DNA of 64,000 nt from CAVQFC01 sp036497895 (GTDB taxonomy: Bacteria; Acidobacteriota; Vicinamibacteria; Vicinamibacterales; CAVVIG01). How positions within the stretch are numbered: position 1 is the stretch's first letter; every line of letters begins with the position of its first letter. Of the stretch, positions 1 to 7,517 are shown in pieces. The position numbers were made by a program, and so were the translations under genes. The stretch covers positions 1 to 64,000 of the forward strand of contig DASXIR010000365.1 of NCBI GenBank assembly GCA_036497895.1, written 5' to 3'. The notes under the pieces were generated by a model. It was not told the origin of the DNA. It was given only the letters and a program-made list of their open reading frames with translations, and searched no databases.

Positions 1-436
1 CCGCTGCCAGCGCGGCGACCGCCGCGACGAACTCGCCGCGATCCACGGCTGCGTCCAGGCCGGTGGATGCTGCGGCCTCGGCGCCAGGGTGCAGGCCCGG
101 CCCGAACATCCGGGTTTCGCGCCGCTCGTTGTATGGCTGGAGGTAAACCGTCGAGCGTTTGGTGCGGCCGTCGATGACGACGATCGCGCGCGGCTCGGCC
201 ACGCCGGTCAGGTAGAAAAACTGGTTGTTCTGGCGAAACGGCTGTTCGCCGGGACGTTCGGTGGTCCCCTGCAGGATCGCGACGCCGTCGCCGATCTGGG
301 TCAGCAGCCTGGTCCGTCGCGCGGCGAATTCTTCGGCCGGAAAGATCTCCGCGCCCGTGAACACCGGTTGCGCCCGGATTGGCGTCAGCGTCGTCACCAG
401 GAGCGCCACTGCCGCCAGCGTCCGACCGATCGTCAC
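1..436 (-). CDS. Xaa-Pro aminopeptidase (aminopeptidase P), N-terminal part, runs off the window
   Basis: Only the first ~145 codons are present. They translate to a signal-peptide-like start (hydrophobic stretch ending TPIRAQP) followed by a typical aminopeptidase P N-terminal (AMP_N) domain: FPAEEFAARRTRLL, then RQNNQFFYLTGV and RETRMFGPG. In this family the missing C-terminal pita-bread domain carries the two metal ions and removes an N-terminal residue preceding proline. The GTG start (436) overlaps the TGA stop of the upstream amidohydrolase as GTGA, so it is translationally coupled and is the third gene of a bicupin-amidohydrolase-peptidase operon. The signal peptide suggests periplasmic action. 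Family assignment is secure; substrate is unknown. Confidence 0.85.
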   Translation of the reverse strand, partial: MTIGRTLAAVALLVTTLTPIRAQPVFTGAEIFPAEEFAARRTRLLTQIGDGVAILQGTTERPGEQPFRQNNQFFYLTGVAEPRAIVVIDGRTKRSTVYLQPYNERRETRMFGPGLHPGAEAAASTGLDAAVDRGEFVAAVAALAA

Positions 437-1938
437 TTCGTACCTGTCCCGGCAGGCGCGACCGACAGGAGGCGCGATGAGGGCAGATGCGCGCGATCGA
501 CGCGTTGGCCGTCCTTGAAGACATCGGCCACGGCGCGCAGGTTCTTGATGTCTGCCAGCGGATCGCGCGACAGCACCACGAGGTCGCCTCGCTTCCCGGC
601 TTCGATGGTGCCGAATTCAGCAAGGCTCTTTGCGGCGATCGCGCCGTTCTTCGTCCCCGCGACAATCGCCTGGCTCGGGGTCATGCCGAGTTCGACAAAA
701 CCTTCGATTGCCATGACCGTGCCCATCCCCTGATCCTGCTCGGCGAACTTCGGCGTGCGCGTCAGCTCGGGCGCCGCCGCCCAGTAGCTGTCGGTGCCGG
801 GCGTGACGATGGCGCCCGCGCGAATCAGCGCCTGGGCGTTGCGCCGCCTCGACTCGAGGCCGGCGCCGGTGTCCACGTCCTCTTTGCGCTTTTCCGACAT
901 GGTCTGCACGCGCGCGGGCTCGCGGCGATCCTTCTCGCTCTCCTGCTTCTTCTTGTTGTACTCGTCGAGCGCTTTCACGTGTCGCTGCCAGGCCGGACCG
1001 GTGATGCTGCTCGCGAGCATCGAACAGATGATGCGGCGCTCCTTGATGGTGGCGATGAGATCGGCGGGCATGTCGCGTCCATCGAGCAGCTCCGGGTGCT
1101 GGATGCCATCGATGCCTGCCGCGACCGACACCCGCAGGCCCTCGATGCTCGTCGAATGGGTTTCGGCGAACCGATTGCGGCGGTGGGCGGTGTCGACGAT
1201 GACCTTCTGGGCTTCGGCGGAAAACCCGATGAATGTCGGCTCGGAGAAGTGGCTGGTACCGCCGTACTTGATGAAGTCCGGTCCCTTGTCGATGTAGGCG
1301 TTGATGGCGGCGCGCAGTTCGTCAGGCGTCATGTTCATCAACTCTTCGCCGCCGCCCTGCGCGACCTCGTCGTTCATCTGCTCCTGGAACAGCGTCAGCT
1401 GACCCATCACGCGGCTGAACGAGAACGAGTACGGTCCGCTCCAGCCGAGGATGTTTCCGGCCGCCAGGATTCGCGCGCCGACCTTCTCGCCGCGGTCGAT
1501 TTGATCGCGGACGCGGACCAGTGGCCGCAGCATCCCATAGCTGTCGCGAACAGTGGTCACGCCGTAGGTCAGGTCGATCTGCGCGGCCTCGAGGACGATG
1601 TCGTCCTGGCGGTTCTGATACCGCACCAGTGTCTCGTAGCGGTCGTTCTGTCCGCCGTACAGCGACAGGTGCACGTTGGTGTCGATCATGCCGGGAACGA
1701 TCCATCGGCCGCGCGCATCGATGGTCGTCGCGCCCGCCGGAACCGTGACCGACGCCCGCGGACCAACCGCGGTGATCCGTCCGCCTGAGAGCAGGACGAC
1801 GGCGTCTGCGATCGGCGAGCCGCCGTTGCCGTCGATCACTGTAGCGCCGACCAGCGCCATGACGGTGGCGGCGGGCTGCGCCGATGGATGGGCGAGGAAC
1901 AGCGCGAACGTGGCGAGCAGCGACAGGAATGTTTTCAT
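433..1938 (-). CDS. Secreted amidohydrolase-superfamily protein (imidazolonepropionase-like)
   Basis: 501 residues with a signal peptide (about residues 1-24) and the amidohydrolase layout: N-terminal beta-sandwich part (ALVGATVIDGNGG), TIM barrel with FAETHS and GIQHPEL histidine motifs, a late Asp in TPGTDSYW, and the closing GSI/ADLVVL-like strand (AGKRGDLVVLSRDPL). The first metal motif, usually HxH after GxID, reads GMIDTNVHLS here, so the first His is Asn. Such enzymes hydrolyse C-N bonds of cyclic or dipeptide substrates; secreted acidobacterial members are usually annotated only as amidohydrolase family protein. ATG overlaps the bicupin stop (ATGA), and its own stop overlaps the aminopeptidase start. 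It is not HutI of the histidine pathway: it is secreted and far from hutHU. Confidence 0.85.
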   Translation of the reverse strand: MKTFLSLLATFALFLAHPSAQPAATVMALVGATVIDGNGGSPIADAVVLLSGGRITAVGPRASVTVPAGATTIDARGRWIVPGMIDTNVHLSLYGGQNDRYETLVRYQNRQDDIVLEAAQIDLTYGVTTVRDSYGMLRPLVRVRDQIDRGEKVGARILAAGNILGWSGPYSFSFSRVMGQLTLFQEQMNDEVAQGGGEELMNMTPDELRAAINAYIDKGPDFIKYGGTSHFSEPTFIGFSAEAQKVIVDTAHRRNRFAETHSTSIEGLRVSVAAGIDGIQHPELLDGRDMPADLIATIKERRIICSMLASSITGPAWQRHVKALDEYNKKKQESEKDRREPARVQTMSEKRKEDVDTGAGLESRRRNAQALIRAGAIVTPGTDSYWAAAPELTRTPKFAEQDQGMGTVMAIEGFVELGMTPSQAIVAGTKNGAIAAKSLAEFGTIEAGKRGDLVVLSRDPLADIKNLRAVADVFKDGQRVDRAHLPSSRLLSVAPAGTGTK

Positions 1939-2903
1939 TTTCGCGGTTCAAGAAGTAGGGCGTTGCCGACGTATTCGGTAATCGAGAGGCGGCACGACGG
2001 ATCGGGTCCGGTGAAGCGGGTGGCGTGCCAGGTGTTGGCGGGCACGTACACGACGTCGCCTTCACTGGCGACAAACGGCTGCTGTCCTTCGAACGAGTAG
2101 CGGATCTGTCCGGCGAAGACCAGCCACATCTCGGCGCTCTCAGCGTGGAAGTGACCCTTATCGGCCGGATCGAGCGGCGGCAGGTTCTTCTCGTAGCCGT
2201 AGATGATGAGCATCTCTGACTTGTCGTCGCGAACGAAACGTCCGCCGGTGTATTTGTCGTTACCTTTCGCGGCCTCGTGGATGTTCACGGTCGGAGTGTT
2301 GAACTGATCGTACTGCGCAGGCGAACGGTTCAACGTCACCGGCAGCCAGCTGTTGCCCGCTGGCGCGGCTGCAGCTGGAGGAGTGTCTTTCGCGTCCCTT
2401 GGATACAGCGTTTTCGCGTGCGAGACGTTGAGGGTGAATCGCAGGCTCTGCGCGGGACCGGTTGTTTCGAGCGAGTAGATCGTCTGCCGCGGGATGTTCA
2501 CCAGTGACCCGCGCGTTGCGGTAAACGGCTGCTGACCCTCGATCTCCACTCGTACCTCACCTTCGAGGACAGCGAACCATTCCCGCGTGTCCGGATGCAG
2601 CCGCCCGGTCAGCTTTGTCCCGGGCGCGTCGGCGAAATACTCGCTCGTCAGGCGGCCATCATCCACCAGCAGTTCGTGCCAGCTCGGGTCGGCCTTGTGC
2701 TTCGCCTTGAGATCCGACAGCTTGATCCAGGGCCGCACGTTGGCGGGATAGGGCGGCGTACGGGTCGGCTTCGGCGCCCAGACCGCGGTCGGCGTCGGTC
2801 GCGTCGCGTTCTGGGCGCGGACGACGACGCCGGCTGACACGATGATGCCGGCAGCGGACATGGCGAGAGCGAGACCAGCGCGGCGAGTCGGGCAGCTCAT
2901 CAT
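1935..2903 (-). CDS. Secreted bicupin protein
   Basis: About 322 residues: signal peptide (hydrophobic stretch ending VVVRAQN), then two cupin barrels. The first has HPDTREWFAVLEGEVRVEI and a PRQTIYSLE end; the second has GHFHAESAEMWLVFAGQIRY and VPANTWHATRF, with the HxH...E...H metal ligands visible mainly in the second. Cupins of this kind bind a metal and may be oxidases, isomerases or binding proteins; no substrate can be read off. ATG codons lie at 2912 and 2903; I choose 2903 because a TAGAAT box (2916-2911) ends 7 bases before it, giving a leaderless start, whereas 2912 overlaps that box. First gene of the operon with the amidohydrolase and aminopeptidase P. Confidence 0.8.
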   Translation of the reverse strand: MMSCPTRRAGLALAMSAAGIIVSAGVVVRAQNATRPTPTAVWAPKPTRTPPYPANVRPWIKLSDLKAKHKADPSWHELLVDDGRLTSEYFADAPGTKLTGRLHPDTREWFAVLEGEVRVEIEGQQPFTATRGSLVNIPRQTIYSLETTGPAQSLRFTLNVSHAKTLYPRDAKDTPPAAAAPAGNSWLPVTLNRSPAQYDQFNTPTVNIHEAAKGNDKYTGGRFVRDDKSEMLIIYGYEKNLPPLDPADKGHFHAESAEMWLVFAGQIRYSFEGQQPFVASEGDVVYVPANTWHATRFTGPDPSCRLSITEYVGNALLLEPRK

Positions 2904-2910
2904 GGCCGAC

Positions 2911-2916
2911 ATTCTA
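2911..2916 (-). promoter_or_regulatory. -10 box for the bicupin operon (probable leaderless start)
   Basis: TAGAAT on the minus strand, 7 bases before ATG 2903. No Shine-Dalgarno lies between. One of about ten such start-proximal boxes in the window. Confidence 0.5.
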
Positions 2917-2945
2917 GCGCGGCTGCGATCGTGACGCGTCGACGA

Positions 2946-3011
2946 CGCTATGGACGGAGCTTGCTCCGCCCCGGATTTGCAGGCCCGGGCCGAGCAAGCT
3001 CGGCCACTACG
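2946..3011. repeat. Bipartite REP-like palindromic element
   Basis: Two hairpins in one intergenic gap: CGGAGC-TT-GCTCCG (2955-2968) and GGCCGAGC-AA-GCTCGGCC (2988-3005), framed by imperfectly matching CGCTATGG and CCACTACG ends. The paired-hairpin form with a conserved CTAC-type border is typical of bacterial REP/BIME elements and resembles hairpins at 50814, 57384 and 62297. It lies between the 3' end of the LLM oxidoreductase and the bicupin operon promoter and might also end transcription, but no U-tract is present. Confidence 0.6.
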
Positions 3012-3017
3012 CGAGAA

Positions 3018-4040
3018 TTACAAACCGAATGCGTCCGCGATCAGTTCGTACGATCGGCACCGTGCCTCGTGATCGTAAGTAATCGTGACGATCATCGCCT
3101 CGTCTGCGCCGTATTCGGCCGCCGCGGCTTCGATGCCTGCGCGAACGCGGGCCGGCGAGCCAACGATGCGGCGGCGATCGGGTGTCGCAATCGGAAGCCC
3201 CGCTGACCGTTGCTGTTGCTCCTCCTCGATGAACGCCAGCGCCCGCGACACCGGCGGCACTGGAATCAGTTGCCCTCTGCGCAACAGCCTGAACGTCATG
3301 ACGCCGCTGCTCGCGAGCCGTTCCGCCTCTTCATCGGTTTCCCCGCACACCACCCATAGAGCGACCACGACTTCGGGCCGGCTCCGCCAGGCAGATGCCG
3401 CGAACGCCGATCGATAGTGCGTGGTGTACTCGACACCGTTAGGACTGATGAAATCCGCAAAGGCATAGGGCAGTCCAAGCTGCGCGGCCCAGATGCCGCT
3501 TTGCGCCGACGAGCCGAGCAGCCAGGGGTCCGGCCGCTCGGGACGTCCCGGCAGCGCCGCCAGACGCGCGAACGGATGGTTCGGCGGCATGGTGTTGCCG
3601 AGATAGGCCAGCAACTCGGCGAGAATCTCCGGAAAGTCGTCCGGCGCCGCCTGCCGCCGATCCCGCTGAAGGGCGAACGTCGTCGTCGGATCGGTGCCGG
3701 CGGCGCGGCCCAGCGCCAGATCGATGCGTCCGGGAAAGAGTCCGCTCAGCATGCTGAAGGTCTCGGCGACCTTCAGCGGGCTGTAGTGCGGCAACATCAC
3801 GCCGCCGCTGCCAACGCGGATCCGCGAGGTCGCGGCCGCGATCGGTCCGATCAACGCCTCCGGGCTGGCACACGCGAGCATCGGCGTGCCGTGATGTTCG
3901 GCGACCCAGTAGCGATGGAAGCCGCGTGCGTCGGTGCGACGTGCCAGGTCCACGCTGTTGCGCAGCGCCTGGGCGCCGGTCGAACCTTCTGAAATGGGCG
4001 ACTGATCGAGCACGCTCAGTCGAAGCGTCGAGACAGACAT
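3018..4040 (-). CDS. LLM-class flavin-dependent oxidoreductase (MsnO8-like)
   Basis: About 340 residues with the bacterial-luciferase TIM-barrel signature: LSVLDQSPISEGST at the start, HRYWVAEHH, SGGVMLPHYSPLKVAE, and GRIDLALGRA. Members use reduced FMN (often F420-independent) to oxidise organic substrates with O2, but many are uncharacterised. The start at 4040 (MSVSTLRL) is preferred over GTG 4049 because AGGTGA lies 5 bases upstream. It is alone on its strand, divergent from the secreted protein at 4081. Cytoplasmic; substrate unknown. Confidence 0.88.
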   Translation of the reverse strand: MSVSTLRLSVLDQSPISEGSTGAQALRNSVDLARRTDARGFHRYWVAEHHGTPMLACASPEALIGPIAAATSRIRVGSGGVMLPHYSPLKVAETFSMLSGLFPGRIDLALGRAAGTDPTTTFALQRDRRQAAPDDFPEILAELLAYLGNTMPPNHPFARLAALPGRPERPDPWLLGSSAQSGIWAAQLGLPYAFADFISPNGVEYTTHYRSAFAASAWRSRPEVVVALWVVCGETDEEAERLASSGVMTFRLLRRGQLIPVPPVSRALAFIEEEQQQRSAGLPIATPDRRRIVGSPARVRAGIEAAAAEYGADEAMIVTITYDHEARCRSYELIADAFGL

Positions 4041-4068
4041 CGGATTCACCTGAAGACCAGTCTAGCGT

Positions 4069-4074
4069 CATAAT
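4069..4074 (+). promoter_or_regulatory. -10 box (CATAAT) for the 4081 gene
   Basis: CATAAT ends 6 bases before ATG 4081, with TTCACC 18 bases upstream as a weak -35. Implies transcription starting at or very near the start codon. Confidence 0.45.
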
Positions 4075-4080
4075 CCGCGA

Positions 4081-5853
4081 ATGAGATTGAGGCTGCTTCT
4101 CACAGGCGTCGCGCTGGCTGCCTGGCCGCCGTGCGTGGCCGCTGCGCAAACGGTCAACGTCAATCAGACGATGGTCGGACAGGGTCCGCAGACGCCCGGC
4201 GGCGCACCGCGCGACGGCCGGGCGCCAGCGCAAGTCGGGACTGCCAGTGTACGCGGCCGCGTCATTGCGGCCGATACCGGCCGCCCGCTTCGCCGGGCCC
4301 GCATCTCGTTTCAGGCGTCGGAGTTGAACGGCGAAAACCGCTCGACGAGCACCAACGCTGACGGCAAGTTCGAGATCAAGGACCTGCCCGCCGGCCGCTA
4401 CACGATCTCGGTCAGCCGCAGCGGCTACCTGCAGCTTCGCTATGGTCAGCGGCGGCCGTTCGAAGCCGGAACCCCGTTGCCGCTCGCCGATCGGCAGGCG
4501 GTCGACAACGTGAACTTTTCCCTGCCGCGCATGGGTCTCATCACCGGCCGTGTGTTCGATGAAACCGGTGATCCGATCTCCGGTGTCCGTGTGTTCGCGA
4601 TGCGGTCGGTGTATTTCGAAGGCAAGCGCCGGCTGGTCCCGGTCGCCGGCGGACCGATCGCGATGACCGACGACGCCGGGCAGTATCGGATTCTGGGCCT
4701 GGCGCCTGGTGGTTACTTCGTGATGGCCGATCTGCGCGAAACGTGGACCGTGACCGAAGGCAGCGCTGAGCAAGTGCTCGGCTACGCTCCAACCTACTTT
4801 CCCGGAGCGGTCGGTGTCACCGATGCGCGGCGCGTGACCGTCGCGGTCGGCCAGGAAATGAGCAACACCGACTTCGCGCTCATCCCCGGACGCGCGATGA
4901 CAGTATCCGGCACCGCGGTCGACTCACAGGGACGCCCACTGGTTGGACGCCAGGTGAGTCTCGGGCAGGAGTGGCGCGGACCCGGTTTCGGCATGATGAT
5001 GTTCGGCGGAACCAACGCGTCAGTGAACGCCGACGGCTCGTTCGTGATGAAAAGCGTGGCGCCTGGTCCCTATACGCTGAACGTGCGCAGCGCCGTGGAT
5101 GTCGGCGGAGCCACAGTGCAGGAGACGGCGGCGGCGCAAATCATCGTGGGCGAAGCGCCGGTCGACAACATATCGCTGCAGACATCGTCCGGCTGGAGCG
5201 CGAGTGGGCAGGTCACGACCGAAACCGGCGCGGCTCCTGCGCTGCCGCGCGAGCGGATCCGGCTGACATCCCGTCCCGCCGCGGATGCGTCAGGGGTGCG
5301 CAGCAGTCTGGCGACGAACGGTCCCGGTCCGGGAAATGCCGACAGTGGACGCGTGCGAGAGGACTGGACCTTCGTCGTCAGCGGCGTCTTCGGTCCGGCG
5401 CGGATCCGGGCAACGCTACCCGAGGGCTGGACGGTCAAACAGATTCTTCAGGATAGCCGAGACGTCACCGATTCGGTGTTCGAGATGCGGAGTGGTGAGA
5501 CGCTGCAAGGTCTTCAGGTGATCGTCACCGATCACACCAACGCCGTCGCGGGTCAACTCGCCGACGACAAGGGCGCGCCGATCGTGGACGGCACCGTGAT
5601 CGCGTTCTCGACCGACACCGAAAAATGGACCGAGGATTCCCGCTTCGTCCAGTCGGCGCGGCCCGACCGGGAAGGCAAGTATCGCGTCCGCGCTCTGCCG
5701 GCGGGCGAATACTTCGTCGTCGCGGTCGACTACGTCGAGGAAGGAATGTGGAACGATCCGGAATTCCTCGATTCGGTACGACGCTACGCGCAGAAGGTGT
5801 CGCTCGGCGATGCGGACACGCAGACCGTGAGCCTGAAGCTGATCACGCCGTAG
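4081..5853 (+). CDS. Secreted protein with carboxypeptidase-regulatory-like domains
   Basis: 590 residues with a signal peptide (MRLRLLLTGVALAAW... cleaved near AAAQT). Several beta-sandwich repeats of the carboxypeptidase regulatory-like type follow: VRGRVIAADTGRPLRRARI / GKFEIKDLPAGRYTISVSR (about residues 57-125), LITGRVFDETGDPISGVRV / GQYRILGLAPGGYF (about 150-230), AVDSQGRPLVG / GSFVMKSVAPGPY, and NAVAGQLADDKGAPI / GKYRVRALPAGEYF near the end. Such Ig-like folds serve in adhesion or as rigid spacers; there is no TonB receptor barrel attached, unlike many acidobacterial relatives. Exported to periplasm or surface. No enzymatic motif seen. Confidence 0.8.
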   Translation: MRLRLLLTGVALAAWPPCVAAAQTVNVNQTMVGQGPQTPGGAPRDGRAPAQVGTASVRGRVIAADTGRPLRRARISFQASELNGENRSTSTNADGKFEIKDLPAGRYTISVSRSGYLQLRYGQRRPFEAGTPLPLADRQAVDNVNFSLPRMGLITGRVFDETGDPISGVRVFAMRSVYFEGKRRLVPVAGGPIAMTDDAGQYRILGLAPGGYFVMADLRETWTVTEGSAEQVLGYAPTYFPGAVGVTDARRVTVAVGQEMSNTDFALIPGRAMTVSGTAVDSQGRPLVGRQVSLGQEWRGPGFGMMMFGGTNASVNADGSFVMKSVAPGPYTLNVRSAVDVGGATVQETAAAQIIVGEAPVDNISLQTSSGWSASGQVTTETGAAPALPRERIRLTSRPAADASGVRSSLATNGPGPGNADSGRVREDWTFVVSGVFGPARIRATLPEGWTVKQILQDSRDVTDSVFEMRSGETLQGLQVIVTDHTNAVAGQLADDKGAPIVDGTVIAFSTDTEKWTEDSRFVQSARPDREGKYRVRALPAGEYFVVAVDYVEEGMWNDPEFLDSVRRYAQKVSLGDADTQTVSLKLITP

Positions 5854-5856
5854 TCG

Positions 5857-7293
5857 TCACGCCGGCTCCGTCGCCTCGACAGCCGCCTGGATCGTCCGCC
5901 ACAGCGCTTCGACGTGCGCCCTCGTCGTCGCCTCGGCGCCGATCGAGACGCGCGCCATCCAGCGCCCGTCGAGGACTGCGGGCGTCAAGTAGGCCGCGCC
6001 TGAAGCGTTCACCCGTTCGACCCAGGCGATGGTGTGACGGTCGAGTGCGGCGCCGTCGTCAAGCGTTGGACCATCTGCCGGCTCGTGTCGGATACAAATC
6101 GTCTGCAGCGGCACTGGCGCCAGCACTTTCCAGCCCGGTGTCGCTCGCACGGTCTCGGCCAGCCAGCGCGCGTTGTCGATGTCGCGGCGCAGGCGTGCCT
6201 GCAACCCCGAGACACCCTGTTCGCGAATCAGAAACCACAACTTGAGCGCACGAAAGCGTCGTCCGAGCGGGATGCCCCAGTCACGGTAGTTCTTGACGCG
6301 GCCGTCGGCGGAGGTCTGCAGGAAGCTAGGGTTGGTGGACATGACGCGGACCAGATGCTCGGGATCGCGGACGAAGTACACCGAGCAGTCGAATGCGGCG
6401 CCGAGCCACTTGTGCGGATTCATCACGATCGAGTCAGCGTCCTCCACGCCGTGCCACAGCGAACGGCATTCGGGCAGGATCATCGCCGATCCGGCCATGG
6501 CCGCATCGACGTGAAGCCAGAGGTGGTGTTTCGCCGCGATATCGGCGATCGCGCCGATCGGATCGAATGCGGTGGACGCCGTGCTGCCGCAGGTCGCGAC
6601 GATGGCGCAGGGCGTCAATCCCGCGGTGAGGTCCGAGTCGATGGCCGCGGCCAGCGCGTCAGGCCGCATCGCGAACGCCTCGTCGTGCGCGACCAGGCGG
6701 ACGTTGTGATGGCCAAAGCCCGCGAGCAGCGCGGCTTTGTTCACGGAACTGTGACTCTGTGCCGACGTGTAGACGACGAGCGGCCGCGGCTCCGCCTGCA
6801 GTCCGCCGCGGCTCAACCCGTACCCGGTCGAGCGCTCCCGCGCGCAGACCAGCGCGATCAGAGTCGATGTGGACGCAGTGTCCTGAATCACACCGCTCCA
6901 GGCGGTGGAGAGGCCGCACATCGATCGGAGCCAGTCGGTGACGACCTCCTCGAGCTCGGTCAACGCGGGGCTCGATTGCCACGCGAGTCCGATGACCCCC
7001 AGCCCGGTGCTCAGATAGTCGCCGAGGACGCTGGCGAGCGTGCCGTTGCTTGGAAAGTAACCGAAGAAGCTCGGATGCTGCCAATGCGATATGCCGGGCA
7101 TGACGATGGCGTCGAAGTCGGCCATGATCGCGTCGAACGGCTCGGGTGTCGCCGGCGGCACTGATGGAAGCTGTGCCTTGATGTCGCCGGGCTCCGTTTG
7201 CGCGCGCACCGGCCGCGCCGCCACGTTTGCCCGATAGTCCGCGATCCAGTCGATCAGTCGATGGCCGGCCGCACGAAATTCATCCGGTGTCAT
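5857..7293 (-). CDS. PLP-dependent aromatic-L-amino-acid decarboxylase family enzyme
   Basis: 478 residues, the usual length for the group II decarboxylase family. Visible motifs: HPSFFGYFPSNGT, QDTASTSTL, the PLP-phosphate and ring-binding HVDAAMAGSA, and the Schiff-base lysine in MNPHKWLG. The family removes the carboxyl group from Trp, Phe, Tyr or DOPA to give arylamines. HPSFFGY and the absence of a glutamate-decarboxylase N-terminus favour the aromatic branch; exact substrate not determinable. Convergent with the 4081 gene (3 bases between stops). A TAGAAT box 8 bases upstream of the ATG suggests a leaderless mRNA. Confidence 0.88.
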   Translation of the reverse strand: MTPDEFRAAGHRLIDWIADYRANVAARPVRAQTEPGDIKAQLPSVPPATPEPFDAIMADFDAIVMPGISHWQHPSFFGYFPSNGTLASVLGDYLSTGLGVIGLAWQSSPALTELEEVVTDWLRSMCGLSTAWSGVIQDTASTSTLIALVCARERSTGYGLSRGGLQAEPRPLVVYTSAQSHSSVNKAALLAGFGHHNVRLVAHDEAFAMRPDALAAAIDSDLTAGLTPCAIVATCGSTASTAFDPIGAIADIAAKHHLWLHVDAAMAGSAMILPECRSLWHGVEDADSIVMNPHKWLGAAFDCSVYFVRDPEHLVRVMSTNPSFLQTSADGRVKNYRDWGIPLGRRFRALKLWFLIREQGVSGLQARLRRDIDNARWLAETVRATPGWKVLAPVPLQTICIRHEPADGPTLDDGAALDRHTIAWVERVNASGAAYLTPAVLDGRWMARVSIGAEATTRAHVEALWRTIQAAVEATEPA

Positions 7294-7301
7294 GGTTGTC
7301 G

Positions 7302-7307
7302 ATTCTA
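7302..7307 (-). promoter_or_regulatory. -10 box (TAGAAT) for the decarboxylase
   Basis: TAGAAT on the minus strand, 8 bases before ATG 7293, with no Shine-Dalgarno between. Identical hexamer to the bicupin and purA boxes. Confidence 0.45.
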
Positions 7308-7340
7308 CAGGTCGGAGGCTTAGGGGACGTTTCGCAGTGC

Positions 7341-7513
7341 CTGGTTCTTGGTTCTTGGTTTCATGGTCCGTCCTTGGTCCCAGGGCCTCAGTCCGAGAAC
7401 TTGGCCTCAGTCCGAGAGCGTGGCGGCGGCGAGACAGGGACTACGGACCAGGGACCAAGGAGGGACCATGGACCAAGGGACGGACCAAGAAACCAAGACC
7501 GAAGCACCAAGCA
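7341..7513. repeat. Intergenic imperfect inverted repeat built from GGACCAAGG-type iterations
   Basis: The arm 7341-7382 (TGGTTCTTGGTTTCATGG and onward) is, reverse-complemented, closely similar to 7469-7513 (GGACGGACCAAGAAACCAAG). Between them lie further copies of GGGACCAAGG (7451-7460) and a 15-base direct repeat GGCCTCAGTCCGAGA at 7384-7398 and 7403-7417, period 19. It fills the gap between two minus-strand genes and could fold as a ~40-bp cruciform. No ORF or transposase is attached. It looks like a mobile intergenic repeat family rather than a terminator. Confidence 0.7.
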
Positions 7514-7517
7514 CCGA

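Noticed and set aside
487..1788. Plus-strand open frame of ~433 codons opposite the amidohydrolase
   Set aside because: Antisense shadow of a recognisable gene; no conserved pattern.
433..1938. Amidohydrolase as HutI of the histidine pathway
   Set aside because: It has a signal peptide, lacks the first metal His, and lies 25 kb from hutHU with other partners.
6034..7164. Plus-strand open frame opposite the decarboxylase
   Set aside because: Antisense shadow; the minus strand carries the decarboxylase motifs.
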